From: Azorinus chamasolen
Lineage: Eukaryota; Mollusca; Bivalvia; Cardiida; Solecurtidae
Direction: 5' to 3'
Length of the DNA stretch: 64,000 nucleotides
Assembly: GCA_963576725.1 (NCBI GenBank)
Contig: OY755241.1
Location: 24,402,449-24,466,448 of the forward strand
Below the pieces are notes generated by a model. The model made no database searches and was not told the DNA's origin. It saw only the letters and a list, made by a program, of their open reading frames with translations. The position numbers and the translations under genes were made by a program. Of this stretch, positions 9,800-19,904 are shown piece by piece. Position 1 is the stretch's first letter; each line of letters starts with the position of its first letter.

Positions 9800-10036
9800 A
9801 GCGCTTAATTATAGTTCATCACCCATGTTCCCCACCCACCTCGGAGCCCAACAAGGGGATGCCTTCGGGATATCTCCAGCGAAAGACACCGGGGTTACAT
9901 GGGTGATATACTCAGATAAATAGCAAAGTCAAGCCAACGCCGTACCTCCAATGCGCTACCGCTAAATAGAACACCTTCTGGCCAATAGGTTAATCGACGC
10001 AGGAATCGCTGGTCAACCATACACAAAATCTACCTG

Positions 10037-10658
10037 ATTAGCCCTAAACCACCGCCTTCAAAGACACTTCAGCATATAGTTAATATTAGCAAAACAAATG
10101 AAATGTATTAAAATGGAGAAAATAAGTCATTTAATAGAGAAATGACGAACTCTCAAGATATGAAGTATCATTGGGCAAGACATGGTAAGCCGATTGATCA
10201 GACTGGGCCAGGCCTGACCGCTCGTCTGCGCCCAGGTTAAGGGCCAAAGCAGTGTGTTGCATCAGAGGTCATACGCTCAGAGACGCTCTTTTGCTCAACT
10301 ACCAGGATCCCATCACCTGGACGATTCGAGTCACAACCCACGGCAAACAGGTTGCTCCTATTCGGGGGGATCTTACTCCTCTGCAGGAGATGCAGCTGGC
10401 GAATTCTAACCCCCGCCACCATTGCAAAGAAATTGAGCCAAAGACAGTATGATGGTGATTCAAGACCGGGGAATACAATACGTTGGACATGCTGGTCAGG
10501 ACTCTGAAGTTTGATGTCTTTCAACAACTTGAAGTTAAACTTATCAAAAAGACTATCAGAAGCTGTGCTAAAAAACTTGTAATAATGAGCAACAAATTAG
10601 CCTTAAAAGGAACCTAGTGAACTACTTTGGATACAAGCAGCCGACGTTTGCTGGTTCA
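10037..10658. other. Possible LINE 5' region or unrelated non-coding DNA
   Basis: GC-richer than its surroundings and adjacent to the minus-strand LINE leader, so part may be LINE 5'UTR, but there is no second copy in the window to compare. Overlapping open frames at 10237-10527 on both strands look like composition effects. Confidence 0.35.
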
Positions 10659-10692
10659 TCGCGGTGCCGTAAAACCCAACTCACTCACTCAT
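10659..10692 (+). mobile_element. (ACTC)n-type tail fragment
   Basis: ATCGCGGTGCCGTAAAACCC followed by AACTCACTCACTC matches the second tail family at 4026-4100. Only about 35 bp long. Confidence 0.6.
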
Positions 10693-11643
10693 TCCGTAGA
10701 TGATGCTCAGTTAAATGTAAAACGAAAGTTGACATGGCCATAGCAGAAACTATAGAGTCAGATCTTTATTATATGTATGTCGTAAGAAAGCAGAACATAC
10801 CATGATCAGAAGTTGTAGAAAGGCATATTCATGGAGTAAAGGGTTAACAATAACATTGTATGGGAGACGAACTGGACTGAATTTGATATATAAAGGCTGA
10901 ATATCTTTTTAATCATTTTTGATTGTCTCTCTAATATTTTGTTCAATAGATATGCCTTTGCTAAAAGAGTATACCCATATCAGAAAGATGTGGATGCCGT
11001 TTGATCTGGGTCTGCTCCTTTTGCTCATGGAATAACATGATCAAATATTTTTTGCCATGGTCAAACTTTCCTGTGTTAGCCATTATAAATAATTCATGTC
11101 ATTTCATGGATCAAAGGGTTAGAAACACAATGATTTATTTGGTAATTTTTTTAATACATATATAAAACCTTTTATAACACTTTAATCCATGCATATTCAT
11201 GTAAGAAATAATGACATTATGAATATTAATCAGCTTAATTATTATAATAGCACATGTACACAGGACTTTTTTGCTGTTCTATATCATGTCAAAAGCACAC
11301 AGCAGACCCTGATCAGACGGCAATTATGGCCCTCTTGTTAAAAATATGAGGTATAAGTCTTAGGTAGAAGGCTTTCTTATAGGAGCAAAACAATATTTAA
11401 GCTCATTTTATTTTTTATCAAAATTACGGGTCTGTTGACCTGCAGACAGAAATGTTACTGTCAAACCCTATTAAACATGTATTTTTCAAATCATATGTAT
11501 GGCATATAAGGTTAAATTGGTACTCATATTCATCATCATACGTATTGCTTAAAGGACAAGTTATTTCAATACACATTTTGTTACTATAGTGATCAAATTG
11601 AATAAAATGTTGTGACCTTAATCTTAGTTCTGTTGGGTTTTTT
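10693..11643. other. Non-coding, with two MITE-1 half copies
   Basis: AT-rich with no gene seen. GATCTGGGTCTGCTCC near 11007 and GCACACAGCAGACCCTGATC near 11295 are arms of the MITE-1 core; GGGTTAA-type ends near 10850 and 11120 fit its termini. Confidence 0.5.
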
Positions 11644-12078
11644 TAGCTCACCAGAGCACAAAGTGCTCAGGGTGAGCTTTTGTGATCGCCTGATGTCCGT
11701 TGTCATGCGTCGTCCGTCATCCCGCGTCACCAATTTGAACCTTTAAAAATCTTCTCTGAATCTACAGGGTTCTCCGCTTGCAACCCAGCATTCTACATTG
11801 ATTCAAACCATTTTAGCTAATTTGAGACCATCCTTGGAAACTTCCATTAAATTTGATCGTATAATTTTGAGATGTTAAAATGAAGACAATGGATGGCGCA
11901 CAGCAGAGCTGCAGATAACGGTGCGTGTAAAAAAACTTAAATCGTCATTTTCCTACCCAACCCTATGAAACTGTTTTAATTTATACATCTTATCTAGACC
12001 TTTTGCGCACAGTGTATGATGGGACACATGATAATCACAATAGCTCACCTTGGCACTTTGTTTCAGGTGAGGTGATAA
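11644..12078 (+). mobile_element. Degraded family A element, copy 2
   Basis: Starts with an intact left end (TAGCTCACCAGAGCACAAAG then GGTGAGC and the CGTC stretch). It is recognisable to about 11790 and then diverges. A reversed end of a similar element (CACAATAGCTCACC) is at 12037-12075. Likely a deletion product of two elements. Confidence 0.6.
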
Positions 12079-12456
12079 TAAATTGACATAAATGTTCCGA
12101 TTCCAGAAGAGTTATGATTCCTGAATGGAAAAATAGTTCTAACGATTGGAAAAAAGTTTACCGATTGGAAAAAAGTTCTACTGAATTTAACAAACTAAGA
12201 TATTACTTAAAAAGAAACAAATGTTGAGTGCAAAAATACTTGGGGCACATGTTTACTGTTCAAATGGTCATGAAAAGGGTCCGGTTTTCCTTCACTGTTG
12301 CAGTAGCAGACACTGTCAATTTCTTTGTAACGTCCTCCACATCTTCATATTCACAATTTAATGCACTGCACAGAATCATCTTTTCAACAAGATATTCTGG
12401 GTATTCCCCTTCGTCTTCAGCAGTCAGTATTAAATGCTCGGCATCAGTCACTTCAA

Positions 12457-12509
12457 CTCTAAATGACCATCAGTGTCGATGGGCCGTAAAACACCATTCA
12501 TTCATTCAT
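12457..12509 (+). mobile_element. LINE tail-only insertion (53 bp) in an exon
   Basis: Tail core plus (ATTC)n between two copies of the 13 bp duplication TCAGTCACTTCAA (12444-12456 and 12510-12522). Confidence 0.9.
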
Positions 12510-12564
12510 TCAGTCACTTCAAAGGCAATAAACTGAATGACTTTGGACACTTCTGGAACAACTA

Positions 12565-12699
12565 CGAGGGTTGTTCGTTTAATTATGGCAATAAATCAAT
12601 CGGATACAGTCGCAGCTATCATTTATGAACAATTCATAGAAAAATATCAACAGAAAAATAATTACAGCACTTGTCCCGAAACTTTTTGAACAACCCTCG
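12565..12699. mobile_element. Mariner-type MITE (135 bp) in an exon
   Basis: Terminal inverted repeats CGAGGGTTGTTC...GAACAACCCTCG, flanked by TA on both sides (12563-12564 and 12700-12701). TA duplication and this terminal sequence fit the Tc1/mariner superfamily. No transposase. Confidence 0.8.
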
Positions 12700-12853
12700 T
12701 ACATCCTGAAAAATTGAATACATTACAACATTTTAATGAAAAATTAGGTAAGCCTTTATCAGTGATTTGGAAAGTTCATGAGAATTAGCGGCAACCATTT
12801 TGAAAAATGTCTCATTGATGTAAGATTTGCAATTGGAGTGTCTCATTGATTTT

Positions 12854-13985
12854 TAGCTCACCAGAGCACAAAGTGCTCAGGGTGAGCTTTTGTGATTGCC
12901 TGATGTCCGTCGGCGTGCGTCGTCCGTCGTCAACAATTTGAACCTTTGAAAATCTTCTCCTCTGAATCTACAGGGTTCTCAGCATTCATTCATCTTTGGC
13001 ACGTAGTATCATCTTTAGGTCCTCTACAAAAGTTATATAAATTATGGCCCTGGGGTCATAATTGGCCCCGCCCCAGGGGTGCCTTGTTTTCAATAGAAAC
13101 ATATAGTAAAACTTTGAAAATCTTCTCTCTGAAACCAAAAGGTTCTCAGCTTTCATATTTGGCACATAGCATTATGTTCAGGTCCTCTACAAAAGTTATA
13201 TAAATTATGACCCTGGGGTCAAAATTGGCCACGCCCCAGGGGTGGGCAGTTTTCAATAGAAACAAATAGTGAAATCGTTGTATATCTTCTACTCTGAAAC
13301 TGGGAGTGTCTCAGCTTTCGTATTTGGCACAGAGCATCATGTCCAGGTCCTCTACAAAAGTTATATAAATTATGGCCCTGGGGTCAAAATTGGCCCCGCC
13401 CCAGGGATGCCTCGTTTTCAATAGAAACATATAGTAAAACTTCGAAAATCTTCTCGTTTGAAACCAGAAGGTTCTCAGCTTTCATATTTGGCACATAGCA
13501 TTCATTCATTCATGTTCAGATCATCTACAAAAGTTATATAAATTATGGCCCCACCCCAGGGGTGGGCCAATTTCAATAGAAACAAATAGTGAAATCTTTG
13601 AAAATCTTCTCTGAAACTGGGAGGCTCTCAGCTTTCATATTTGGCACAGAACATCATGTTCAGGTCCTCTACAAAAGTTATATAAATTATGACCCTGGGG
13701 TCGTAATTGGCCCCGCCCCAGGGGTGGGCAGTTTTCAATAGAAGCAAATAGTGAAATCTTTGAAAACCTTCTTCTCTGAAACTGGAAGGCTCATAGCTTT
13801 CATATTTTTGCACAGAGCATCATGTTTAGGTCCTCTACAAAAGTTATATAAATTATGGCCCCGGGGTCAAAATTGGCCCCGCCCCAGGTTGGGCAGTTTT
13901 CAATAGAAACAAAGAGTGAAAACTTTGAAAAGCTTCTCCTCCGATTGTCTGGTGAGCGCTTCAATGCCATTATGGCCCTCTTGTC
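12854..13985 (+). mobile_element. Family A tandem-unit element, copy 3
   Basis: Left end TAGCTCACCAGAGCAC, CGTC stretch, six to seven ~165 bp units and right end CTGGTGAGCG...GGCCCTCTTG. Two monomers hold short ATTC runs (12983-12995 and 13499-13513). The 61-85 codon open frames in it are incidental. Confidence 0.8.
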
Positions 13986-14005
13986 TTACCAGTCTCTTGT
14001 CTTGT

Positions 14006-14138
14006 CATTTACATAATCTAGTGAGATTGTCTTTATTTGATTTCATCATATAGTTTTATTTACATTATTTATTCGGCTCTATATGACCATCAGTGTCGAT
14101 GGGCCGTAAAACACCATTCATTCATTCATTCATTCATT
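14006..14138 (+). mobile_element. LINE 3'UTR-only insertion (133 bp)
   Basis: Starts CATTTACATAATCTAGTGAG in the LINE 3'UTR and ends with (ATTC)n. No ORF sequence and no clear target duplication. Confidence 0.85.
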
Positions 14139-14818
14139 CCATATTGTATAGAGACTTGTCAAACAGAGATCTGTGAGATTTTCTGTTCCGCAAAAAGTAT
14201 CTTCTCTTTTTAAAGTTTGACGAAGCGCTTCTTTTTGAGTCGTATTGTCTTTGGCGGTCCTTTAATTTTAGCTGGCTATACAGACGGGAATTTTTGTAAA
14301 CTTTGATGCCGGCTGCTTGTGCAAGGTGTATTGTTGACCGACTCGGTCCTAATGATCTGGTATGCACCGCCGAATGACACAGAGCAGGAAAGTTGCGGGT
14401 CCAGCAAGTCGACTTTGGAGCCAGTCTATATACGGCGGAATGTAGGCTCTCGCACATGTTTGTATTGAATAGTTTGCTCATACTTTTTAGGCCGCACTGA
14501 TCAAATGTTTTGTCTATTTCCTTTTGAACCAAGCATAAGTCTCTCTCATTTAGTTCCAAGTGTACCCCATATGGTAGATGACTTGTACTGTATGTAGCTA
14601 GGTGGCTTTTGCAAACGTAGGACATTTCTCGACAAAGCCCGTGATGACCCGAGAGGCATTTTGTAATGTTGTGGGTAGCCGCCGAGCCGGCTCGTATGAA
14701 AGAGTCATCAGTTCTTTTTAATGAGCGTGCTTTTTTAAGCTCCAATCTAATTCGGGACCTTATGCAGCTGGCCAGTTTCTGTCGGTATTGTTGTTTGTCA
14801 TATGCTTTCGGTATGCTG
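14139..14818 (-). pseudogene. Mutator-like transposase fragment, C-terminal part
   Basis: The minus strand is open for over 220 residues with CLSGHHGLC, HLPYGVHLELNERDLCLVQK, FNTNMCESLHSAVYRLAPKS and CWTRNFPALCHSAVH. This arrangement (Cys/His-rich part followed by a N-x-CE motif and C-terminal HSAVH) resembles the Mutator-like transposase domain proteins common in molluscs and cnidarians. The N-terminal catalytic part is missing: the frame is cut at about 14818 where the plus-strand LINE starts, and the C-terminus meets the LINE tail at 14138. The first ~10 residues of the open frame are LINE antisense. Family assignment is from memory of its motifs. Confidence 0.55.
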
Positions 14819-15239
14819 CGCCCGTAAGATTGTGGAAGCTTCAAAACCTTCCACAGTTACCTGCGGTTCATCTTATGCAGACAAGGTGAAGGAAACTAAA
14901 GCTAATACTAAGAACGCTGAGACTCAGACAGTTATCACCTGGCCACACGGTGCGCCAAACTATCATAAGATTTCTGATTCTGCTGTTCCTGGCAAGTCTG
15001 ACATGGCATGTCAGGCGGACCAGGAACTACCTCGGAGTCAGGAAAACATTAAAAAGAAAGTTGTTTGTAGTGATTCTTTACCAAATGGTAAAGGCAATCC
15101 CGTGAAGCTGCACAACACGTATGGCAGCTTGGATGAGGAAGAAGTGATGGATGTTCATACATCCATTGTTCCTTCTTCCAAATCCCCCAAAAAGAAAAAA
15201 GACAAATCAAAGATTGTTCCTGTTAAACCTCCAACCTAA
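14819..15239 (+). CDS. LINE ORF1 (Gag) C-terminal part
   Basis: Frame open from the truncation point (ARKIVEASKPST) through a basic Lys-rich C-terminus (SPKKKKDKSKIVPVKPPT) to a stop at 15239. The part equivalent to the end of the ORF1 copy at 8856-9799 is shared (EASKPST, SYADKV, WPHG); the rest shows what that deletion copy has lost. Zinc knuckles lie upstream and are missing here. ORF2 begins 27 bp further on. Confidence 0.8.
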
Positions 15240-15266
15240 CTAAATATATATTTTCATTAATCAATA

Positions 15267-16013
15267 ATGAAAAATTGCGTAATACAATGGAATTGTAGAG
15301 GACTTAAGGCAAATTACAATGAAATTCTTCTGTTGCTAAATAAATATGACCCGGCCATAATGTGTCTTCAAGAAACATTCTTGAAGGACACTGATCAAGT
15401 CAACTTTAGAAATTATTCTATTTATAATCATATTTTTAACGATGGTGAAAGAGCTGCTGGCGGCTCATCAATTATTGTGAACAACTCCGTTGTTCATAGT
15501 CTTTTACCTATTAAAACTAATTTACAAGTTGTTACTGTTAGTGTCACCCTTCATAAGGTCATTACATTTTGTTCTATTTATATTCCGCCAAGGACAACAG
15601 TTGACAAGAAAGAACTTGACTCCCTTGTTGAACAATTGCCTGCCCCATTTATATTGTTAGGGGATTTTAATAGCCATAATCCTCTATGGGGATCTACAAA
15701 TACAAATGCTTTAGGTAAAATTGTTGAGGATTTTGTTGGTGAGCACGATTTGTGCATCTCCAACAATAAGTCCCCAACTTACCTTCACCCGGCATCAGGA
15801 ACTTTTACTTGCATTGATCTTTCTATTTGTTACCCTACCATTTACTTAGATTATGATTGGAAAGTTGGTGACGACCTATGTGGAAGTGACCACTTTCCAA
15901 TATTTCTAAACCATATTGCTACTCCAGTCGAGGAATGTGTTCATTCATTCCTCGCTGGAAACTCAAGAAAGCAAATTGGGAAAAGTTTGAAATATTGTGT
16001 AGGGAAAAGATAA
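15267..16013 (+). pseudogene. LINE ORF2 start: APE-type endonuclease
   Basis: The endonuclease that nicks target DNA for priming. Visible motifs: QWNCRGL (Asn9), CLQET (Glu36), LLGDFNSHNPLWG (Asp133, Asn135, His137) and CGSDHFPI (Asp208, His209), with normal spacing and all catalytic residues. From about 15940 the frame is wrong: the true continuation (FIPRWKLKKANWEKF) is in the frame of 15935-16300. The shift falls in a CATTCATTC run. ATG at 15267 is the natural ORF2 start. Confidence 0.88.
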
Positions 16014-16300
16014 GATCAGATGTATTTGAAAATAGTGATGACCCCATTGAAACATTTACATCCATTTTATATTCAGTGGCAGAAGAATGCATTCCAAAGT
16101 CCTCATCAAACCCAAAGAAACCTCCTAAACCATGGTATGATGATGAATGTAAGGAGGCTATTAGAAAGCGTAAAGCAGCTCTTAGAAAATTTAAAGTCAG
16201 TCCTACTCAGGAAAATTTAAATCATTTTAGAGTATTTAGGGCTAAAGCTCGTCGTACTATCAAGACTGTTAAATCACAGTCTTGGAAGAAATGTTTCTAA
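15935..16300 (+). pseudogene. LINE ORF2 linker between endonuclease and RT
   Basis: Continues ORF2 after the frameshift: FIPRWKLKKANWEKFEILCR, then KPWYDDECKEAIRKRKAAL, a motif typical of the endonuclease-RT linker of I- and Jockey-type LINEs. It ends prematurely after SWKKC where a 2 bp loss shifts the frame near 16295. Confidence 0.8.
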
Positions 16301-16337
16301 ATTAAATTGTCGTTCATCAGTAAAGAAGGTATGGGAT

Positions 16338-16917
16338 ATGGTGCGTAAAATAAGTGGTAAAGGTAAATCCTCTTTTGGACATTTAAATGCAGATGATAAA
16401 AAAATAACAGATGTAAAAGATATAGCCAATTCCTTAGCTGATGCTTTTGCTAAAAACTCTTCATCAGCTAAGTCTACTCCTGAATTTAGACATATAAAAA
16501 AGAATAAGGAAAAGGAAAAACTTAATTTTACGTCTCACAACACTGAAAGCTACAATTTACCTTTTACTGAGAGAGAATTGTTCGATTCTCTTAATAAATC
16601 GCACGATACAGCTGTTGGACCTGATGACATTCATTATCAATTTCTAAAACACTTACCCTCAATTTATATGCATGTTCTTTTAGATATTTTTAACCATATA
16701 TGGTCAAGTGGTAAATTGCCCAAGTTTTGGAAACAGGCTACAGTTATTCCTGTTCCAAAACCAGGGAAAGATAATACAGATCCAAATAATTATCGTCCTA
16801 TAGCCTTGACGAGCTGCGTATGTAAAACTTTAGAGCGCATGATTAACGCAAGACTTGTTTGGTATCTTGAATCCAACAACCTCATTACGGAGTATCAAAG
16901 TGGATTCAGGAGCCAAA
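16338..16917 (+). pseudogene. LINE ORF2: N-terminal part of reverse transcriptase
   Basis: Contains the RT N-terminal motifs TAVGPDDIHYQFLKHLP, WKQATVIPVPKPGKD, NNYRPIALTSCVCKTLERM and EYQSGFRSQ. The frame is cut at 16918 by a LINE-tail insertion that introduces TAA (16938-16940). The downstream part (16995 on) is in the same frame because insert plus duplication is 51 bp. Confidence 0.85.
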
Positions 16918-16954
16918 CCATCAGTGTCGATGGGCCGTAAAACACCATTCATTC
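16918..16954 (+). mobile_element. LINE tail (37 bp) inserted in the LINE's own RT
   Basis: CCATCAGTGTCGATGGGCCG...(ATTC)n between two copies of the 14 bp duplication ATTCAGGAGCCAAA (16904-16917 and 16955-16968). The second copy continues the RT exactly where the first stopped. Confidence 0.92.
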
Positions 16955-16994
16955 ATTCAGGAGCCAAAGAAGTACAAATGATCATTTAGTTAGG

Positions 16995-19028
16995 TTGGAA
17001 ACATTTATTCGTGAAGCTTTCATCAAGAAGGAGCACTTAGTTGCTGTCTTCTTTGATCTTGAGAAAGCTTACGATACAACTTGGAAGTATGGCATAATGA
17101 AAGACCTTCATGAATCTGGACTTAAAGGTCGACTTCCAGTTTTTATTGAAAACTTTTTAAATGATAGGGAATTTCAAGTCCGTGTTGGAACTACTCTTTC
17201 TGGTATGCAAAAACAGGAAATGGGTGTTCCACAAGGAAGTATTTTGTCAGTCACTCTATTTAATGTTAAAATTAATAATATTGTTAAATCTATTTCTAGT
17301 GACTCTGACTGTTCATTGTATGTTGATGACTTTTTAATTTGTTACCGTTCTAAACACATGCGTACTGTTGAACGTCAACTTCAACAGTCCATTGATAAAG
17401 CTCAAAAATGGGCTACTGAAAACGGCTTTAGATTTTCAAAGTCTAAAACAAATTGTGTACATTTCTGTCAACTGAGAAAATTCCACAATGATCCTGAGTT
17501 GCACTTGAATGGTGATCCCATTCCTGTTGTAGACCAGGCGAAATTTCTCGGTGTCATCTTTGACAAAAAACTTTCCTTTATACCTCATATTAAATACTTA
17601 AAGGCTAAATGCCAGAAAACTCTGAAATTGCTTCGCGTTCTTGCACATACCGAATGGGGTGCAGATCGCAATGTAATGCTCAAATTGTATAGAAGTTTAG
17701 TGAGGTCCAAACTGGATTATGGTAGTGTTGTATATGGCTCTGCAAGGAAATCATACTCGCAGATGCTTGATCCAATTCATCACCAAGGTTTACGTTTAGC
17801 ATTGGGTGCCTTTAGGACATCCCCTGCTAAAAGTTTATATGTTGAGGCGAATGAGCCATCACTTTACTCTCGTCGTGAAAAACTATCCATGCAGTATACC
17901 TCTAAATTAGCTTCAAACCCATCAAATCCCGCTCATAAAAATGTTTTTAGACCTAAATATCAACGTTTATTTGAATCCAAGGAAAATGTAATTCCACCTT
18001 TCGGAATACGTATGAAAAACAGTTTTCAAAATAGTGATATAGATTTGTCTTTGGTTGAAAAGACTAAAGTTGAATCTATACCACCTTGGACTATTAAACC
18101 ACCAAAAGTTATTTTTGAACTAACACGGCATAAAAAGTCTGAAACAAGCTCGCTTGAATTCAGTTCTTTTTTAAATGAAATAATTTCAAGATTTGAAGAT
18201 TATGAACAAGTTTATACTGATGGTTCAAAAGATGATGAGAGAGTCGCAGCTGCCTTTGTGGCTGATGACACAGAGACAAAATTTCGGCTTCCTGATAATG
18301 CCTCCATTTTTTCAGCAGAGATCAAAGCTATTGATTTAGCTCTTGATTATATAGCTGGAAAATTATATAGTAAACATATAATCTTTTCGGATTCTCTTTC
18401 TGTTTTACAATCACTGAGTAAATGTTCTACAAAAAATGTTCTTATTAAAAAACTTGTTTTAAAATACCATGAAATGTCTAATTCAAAAGATGTAATATTT
18501 TGTTGGATACCTAGTCATTGTGGAATACAGGGCAACGAGAGGGCGGACCTTGCAGCGAAGTCTGCGCTTGAATCGCCTGAATCTGATATGAGATTACCGT
18601 ATTCGGATTTCAAACCACAAATTACTAGACATATTCTATATAAATGGCAGACTAGACATATTCTATATAAATGGCAGGAGTCTTGGAATGAGGAAATTCA
18701 TAACAAGCTCCATGCTGTGAAACCTATTTTAGGTGAACATTTTTGTTCATGCTTGCCAATTCGGCGTGATGAGGTCGTATTGGCGAGAATAAGAATTGGA
18801 CATTCTTTTTTAACTCATTCATTTTTACTGAAAGGTGAAGTTCAATCTGAATGTTTATTTTGTTTTGAGCCTTATACAATTCAGCACATTCTCATTGAAT
18901 GTCCTGATTTAATCTTAATCAGAGATAGGTTCTTTCAAGCAGATTCCCTGAGGGAACTGTTTGAGCTGGTAGAAATACCAAAAATATTTGATTTTTTAAA
19001 AGCCATTAATATATATTCTAAAATTTAA
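16995..19028 (+). CDS. LINE ORF2: RT catalytic core, RNase H, Cys/His tail
   Basis: 677 codons open. RT: FDLEKAYDTTWK, MGVPQGSILS and YVDD (Tyr109, Asp111, Asp112). RNase H: Asp409 (YTDGSK), Glu442, Asp466, His508 (PSHCG) and Asp518 (NERAD), a full catalytic set. C-terminal Cys620-x2-Cys623-x7-His631-x4-Cys636. A 27 bp tandem duplication (18624-18677) repeats TRHILYKWQ in frame just after RNase H; other copies lack it. The ATG at 16995 is internal to ORF2 and not a real start. Confidence 0.9.
   Translation: METFIREAFIKKEHLVAVFFDLEKAYDTTWKYGIMKDLHESGLKGRLPVFIENFLNDREFQVRVGTTLSGMQKQEMGVPQGSILSVTLFNVKINNIVKSISSDSDCSLYVDDFLICYRSKHMRTVERQLQQSIDKAQKWATENGFRFSKSKTNCVHFCQLRKFHNDPELHLNGDPIPVVDQAKFLGVIFDKKLSFIPHIKYLKAKCQKTLKLLRVLAHTEWGADRNVMLKLYRSLVRSKLDYGSVVYGSARKSYSQMLDPIHHQGLRLALGAFRTSPAKSLYVEANEPSLYSRREKLSMQYTSKLASNPSNPAHKNVFRPKYQRLFESKENVIPPFGIRMKNSFQNSDIDLSLVEKTKVESIPPWTIKPPKVIFELTRHKKSETSSLEFSSFLNEIISRFEDYEQVYTDGSKDDERVAAAFVADDTETKFRLPDNASIFSAEIKAIDLALDYIAGKLYSKHIIFSDSLSVLQSLSKCSTKNVLIKKLVLKYHEMSNSKDVIFCWIPSHCGIQGNERADLAAKSALESPESDMRLPYSDFKPQITRHILYKWQTRHILYKWQESWNEEIHNKLHAVKPILGEHFCSCLPIRRDEVVLARIRIGHSFLTHSFLLKGEVQSECLFCFEPYTIQHILIECPDLILIRDRFFQADSLRELFELVEIPKIFDFLKAINIYSKI
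18624..18677 (+). repeat. 27 bp in-frame tandem duplication in LINE ORF2
   Basis: ACTAGACATATTCTATATAA plus TGGCAG occurs twice without a gap, adding nine residues. The copies at 1, 8.2, 31.9, 38.4 and 44.5 kb have it once. Confidence 0.92.
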
Positions 19029-19230
19029 AAGGTATATTTTTAGAATGTCGATTATGTTTTGTCCTTATTGTATTTACAATCCTGTTGATCGGGACTGACA
19101 TTTACATAATCTAGTGAGATTGTCTTTATTTGATTTCATCATATAGTTTTATTTACATTATTTATTCGGCTCTATATGACCATCAGTGTCGATGGGCCGT
19201 AAAACACCATTCATTCATTCATTCATTCAT

Positions 19231-19904
19231 AGATACTCATGTCAATCACAAATGAAACAAGCCATTTTGACCTTGACATTGAGAAGTCACCTAATTTGTG
19301 AAAGAACACATTTTCATGCATTAACGCATTACTGCTACTGCTAGCCAAATATATCACAAGAAAAAACAAGGATAAACTAATTCCTCTAACACTCATCTGA
19401 AATATAAGAGTGGAATATCAACTTTAACGGACCTATTCAGTAAGTAAGTGTCAACACCACTTAATACAGTCAATACCTGTACCTGTAATTACAGCTTACA
19501 AGTCCCTTGCAACCACTGCCAGTAATTAACAAAAGACTTATTCAGTATGCGGATGTCAGAACCTTCAGTATGCGGATGTCAGAACCATCCGACACAGTCA
19601 TACCTGTGCTTGATATGAGATCAACATACAAGCCTTTGTAATTACAATAATTCATACAAGACCTTGCAGTAAGGGAACGTAACACCATTCCACACGATAA
19701 ACATGCTCTGATAATCAGACTTACAAGCCTTTGAATTTTATCTTAATTGTAGCTACCTTTATTACACAACTGTTTTTACACTACCTTAAGTTACACTGCC
19801 ACAAATCTACTTACGACAAACGACACATGCTTAACTACCGTAATCAACTTCAATGAAACAACATCATGAAAACTACTTAAACTACACACAACATCCTGAA
19901 GCCA
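19231..19904. other. Degenerate repeats, likely 3' region of the Ty3 element
   Basis: Lies between the LINE tail and the end of the Ty3/gypsy ORF. Phrases such as ACAGTCATACCTGTGCTTG, TTACAAGCCTTTG and CAGTAAGGGAACGTAACACC recur at about 110 bp. A 23 bp exact tandem duplication (TTCAGTATGCGGATGTCAGA plus ACC) is at 19541-19586. No stretch matching the presumed 5' LTR side (25.0 kb) was found, so a 3' LTR is not demonstrated. Confidence 0.5.

Larger units (their letters stand above)
7804..10036 (-). mobile_element. Internally deleted LINE (Gag joined to 3'UTR), interrupted
   Basis: Read on the minus strand: a GC-richer leader (about 9800-10036, 5' limit uncertain), the Gag ORF (9799 down to about 8856), then a direct jump to the LINE 3'UTR (8850-8829). 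After the nested plus-strand LINE, the tail core and (ATTC)n follow at 7882-7804. All of ORF2 is missing, so this is a non-autonomous deletion derivative. It is the only copy of the family here on the minus strand and the only one with the 5' part of Gag. Confidence 0.8.
12260..12705 (-). pseudogene. Terminal exon-like coding piece with two insertions
   Basis: On the minus strand a splice acceptor TTTTTCAG (12711-12706) opens DVVVPEVSKVIQFIAFEVTD. The frame continues across two removable insertions into EHLILTAEDEGEYPEYLVEK and a stretch with CSALNCEYED and KKLTVSATATV, and ends at TGA (12260-12262). Removing the mariner-type MITE (12565-12699 plus one TA) and the LINE tail (12457-12509 plus 13 bp) leaves 243 bp, exactly 81 codons, in one frame. 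Family not recognised. It could be the last exon of a longer minus-strand gene, but no link to the exons at 47-52 kb can be shown. Confidence 0.6.
14819..19230 (+). mobile_element. Most complete I/Nimb-like LINE
   Basis: Order: Gag C-terminus, ORF2 with APE endonuclease, reverse transcriptase, RNase H and Cys/His tail, 3'UTR, tail core, (ATTC)n. RNase H after RT with an APE endonuclease places it in the I superfamily; Nimb or a close clade is likely in a mollusc. It is 5'-truncated inside ORF1 and has at least three inactivating lesions: frameshifts near 15940 and 16295 and a self-family tail insertion at 16918. A target duplication was not found. Confidence 0.9.

Noticed and set aside
10237..10527. 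96-codon minus-strand frame overlapped by plus- and minus-strand frames
   Set aside because: Several overlapping frames in a GC-richer stretch, none with a motif.
14802..14850. ATG-started N-terminus for Gag at 14802
   Set aside because: The first few codons come from the Mutator-like fragment; the LINE begins at about 14819.
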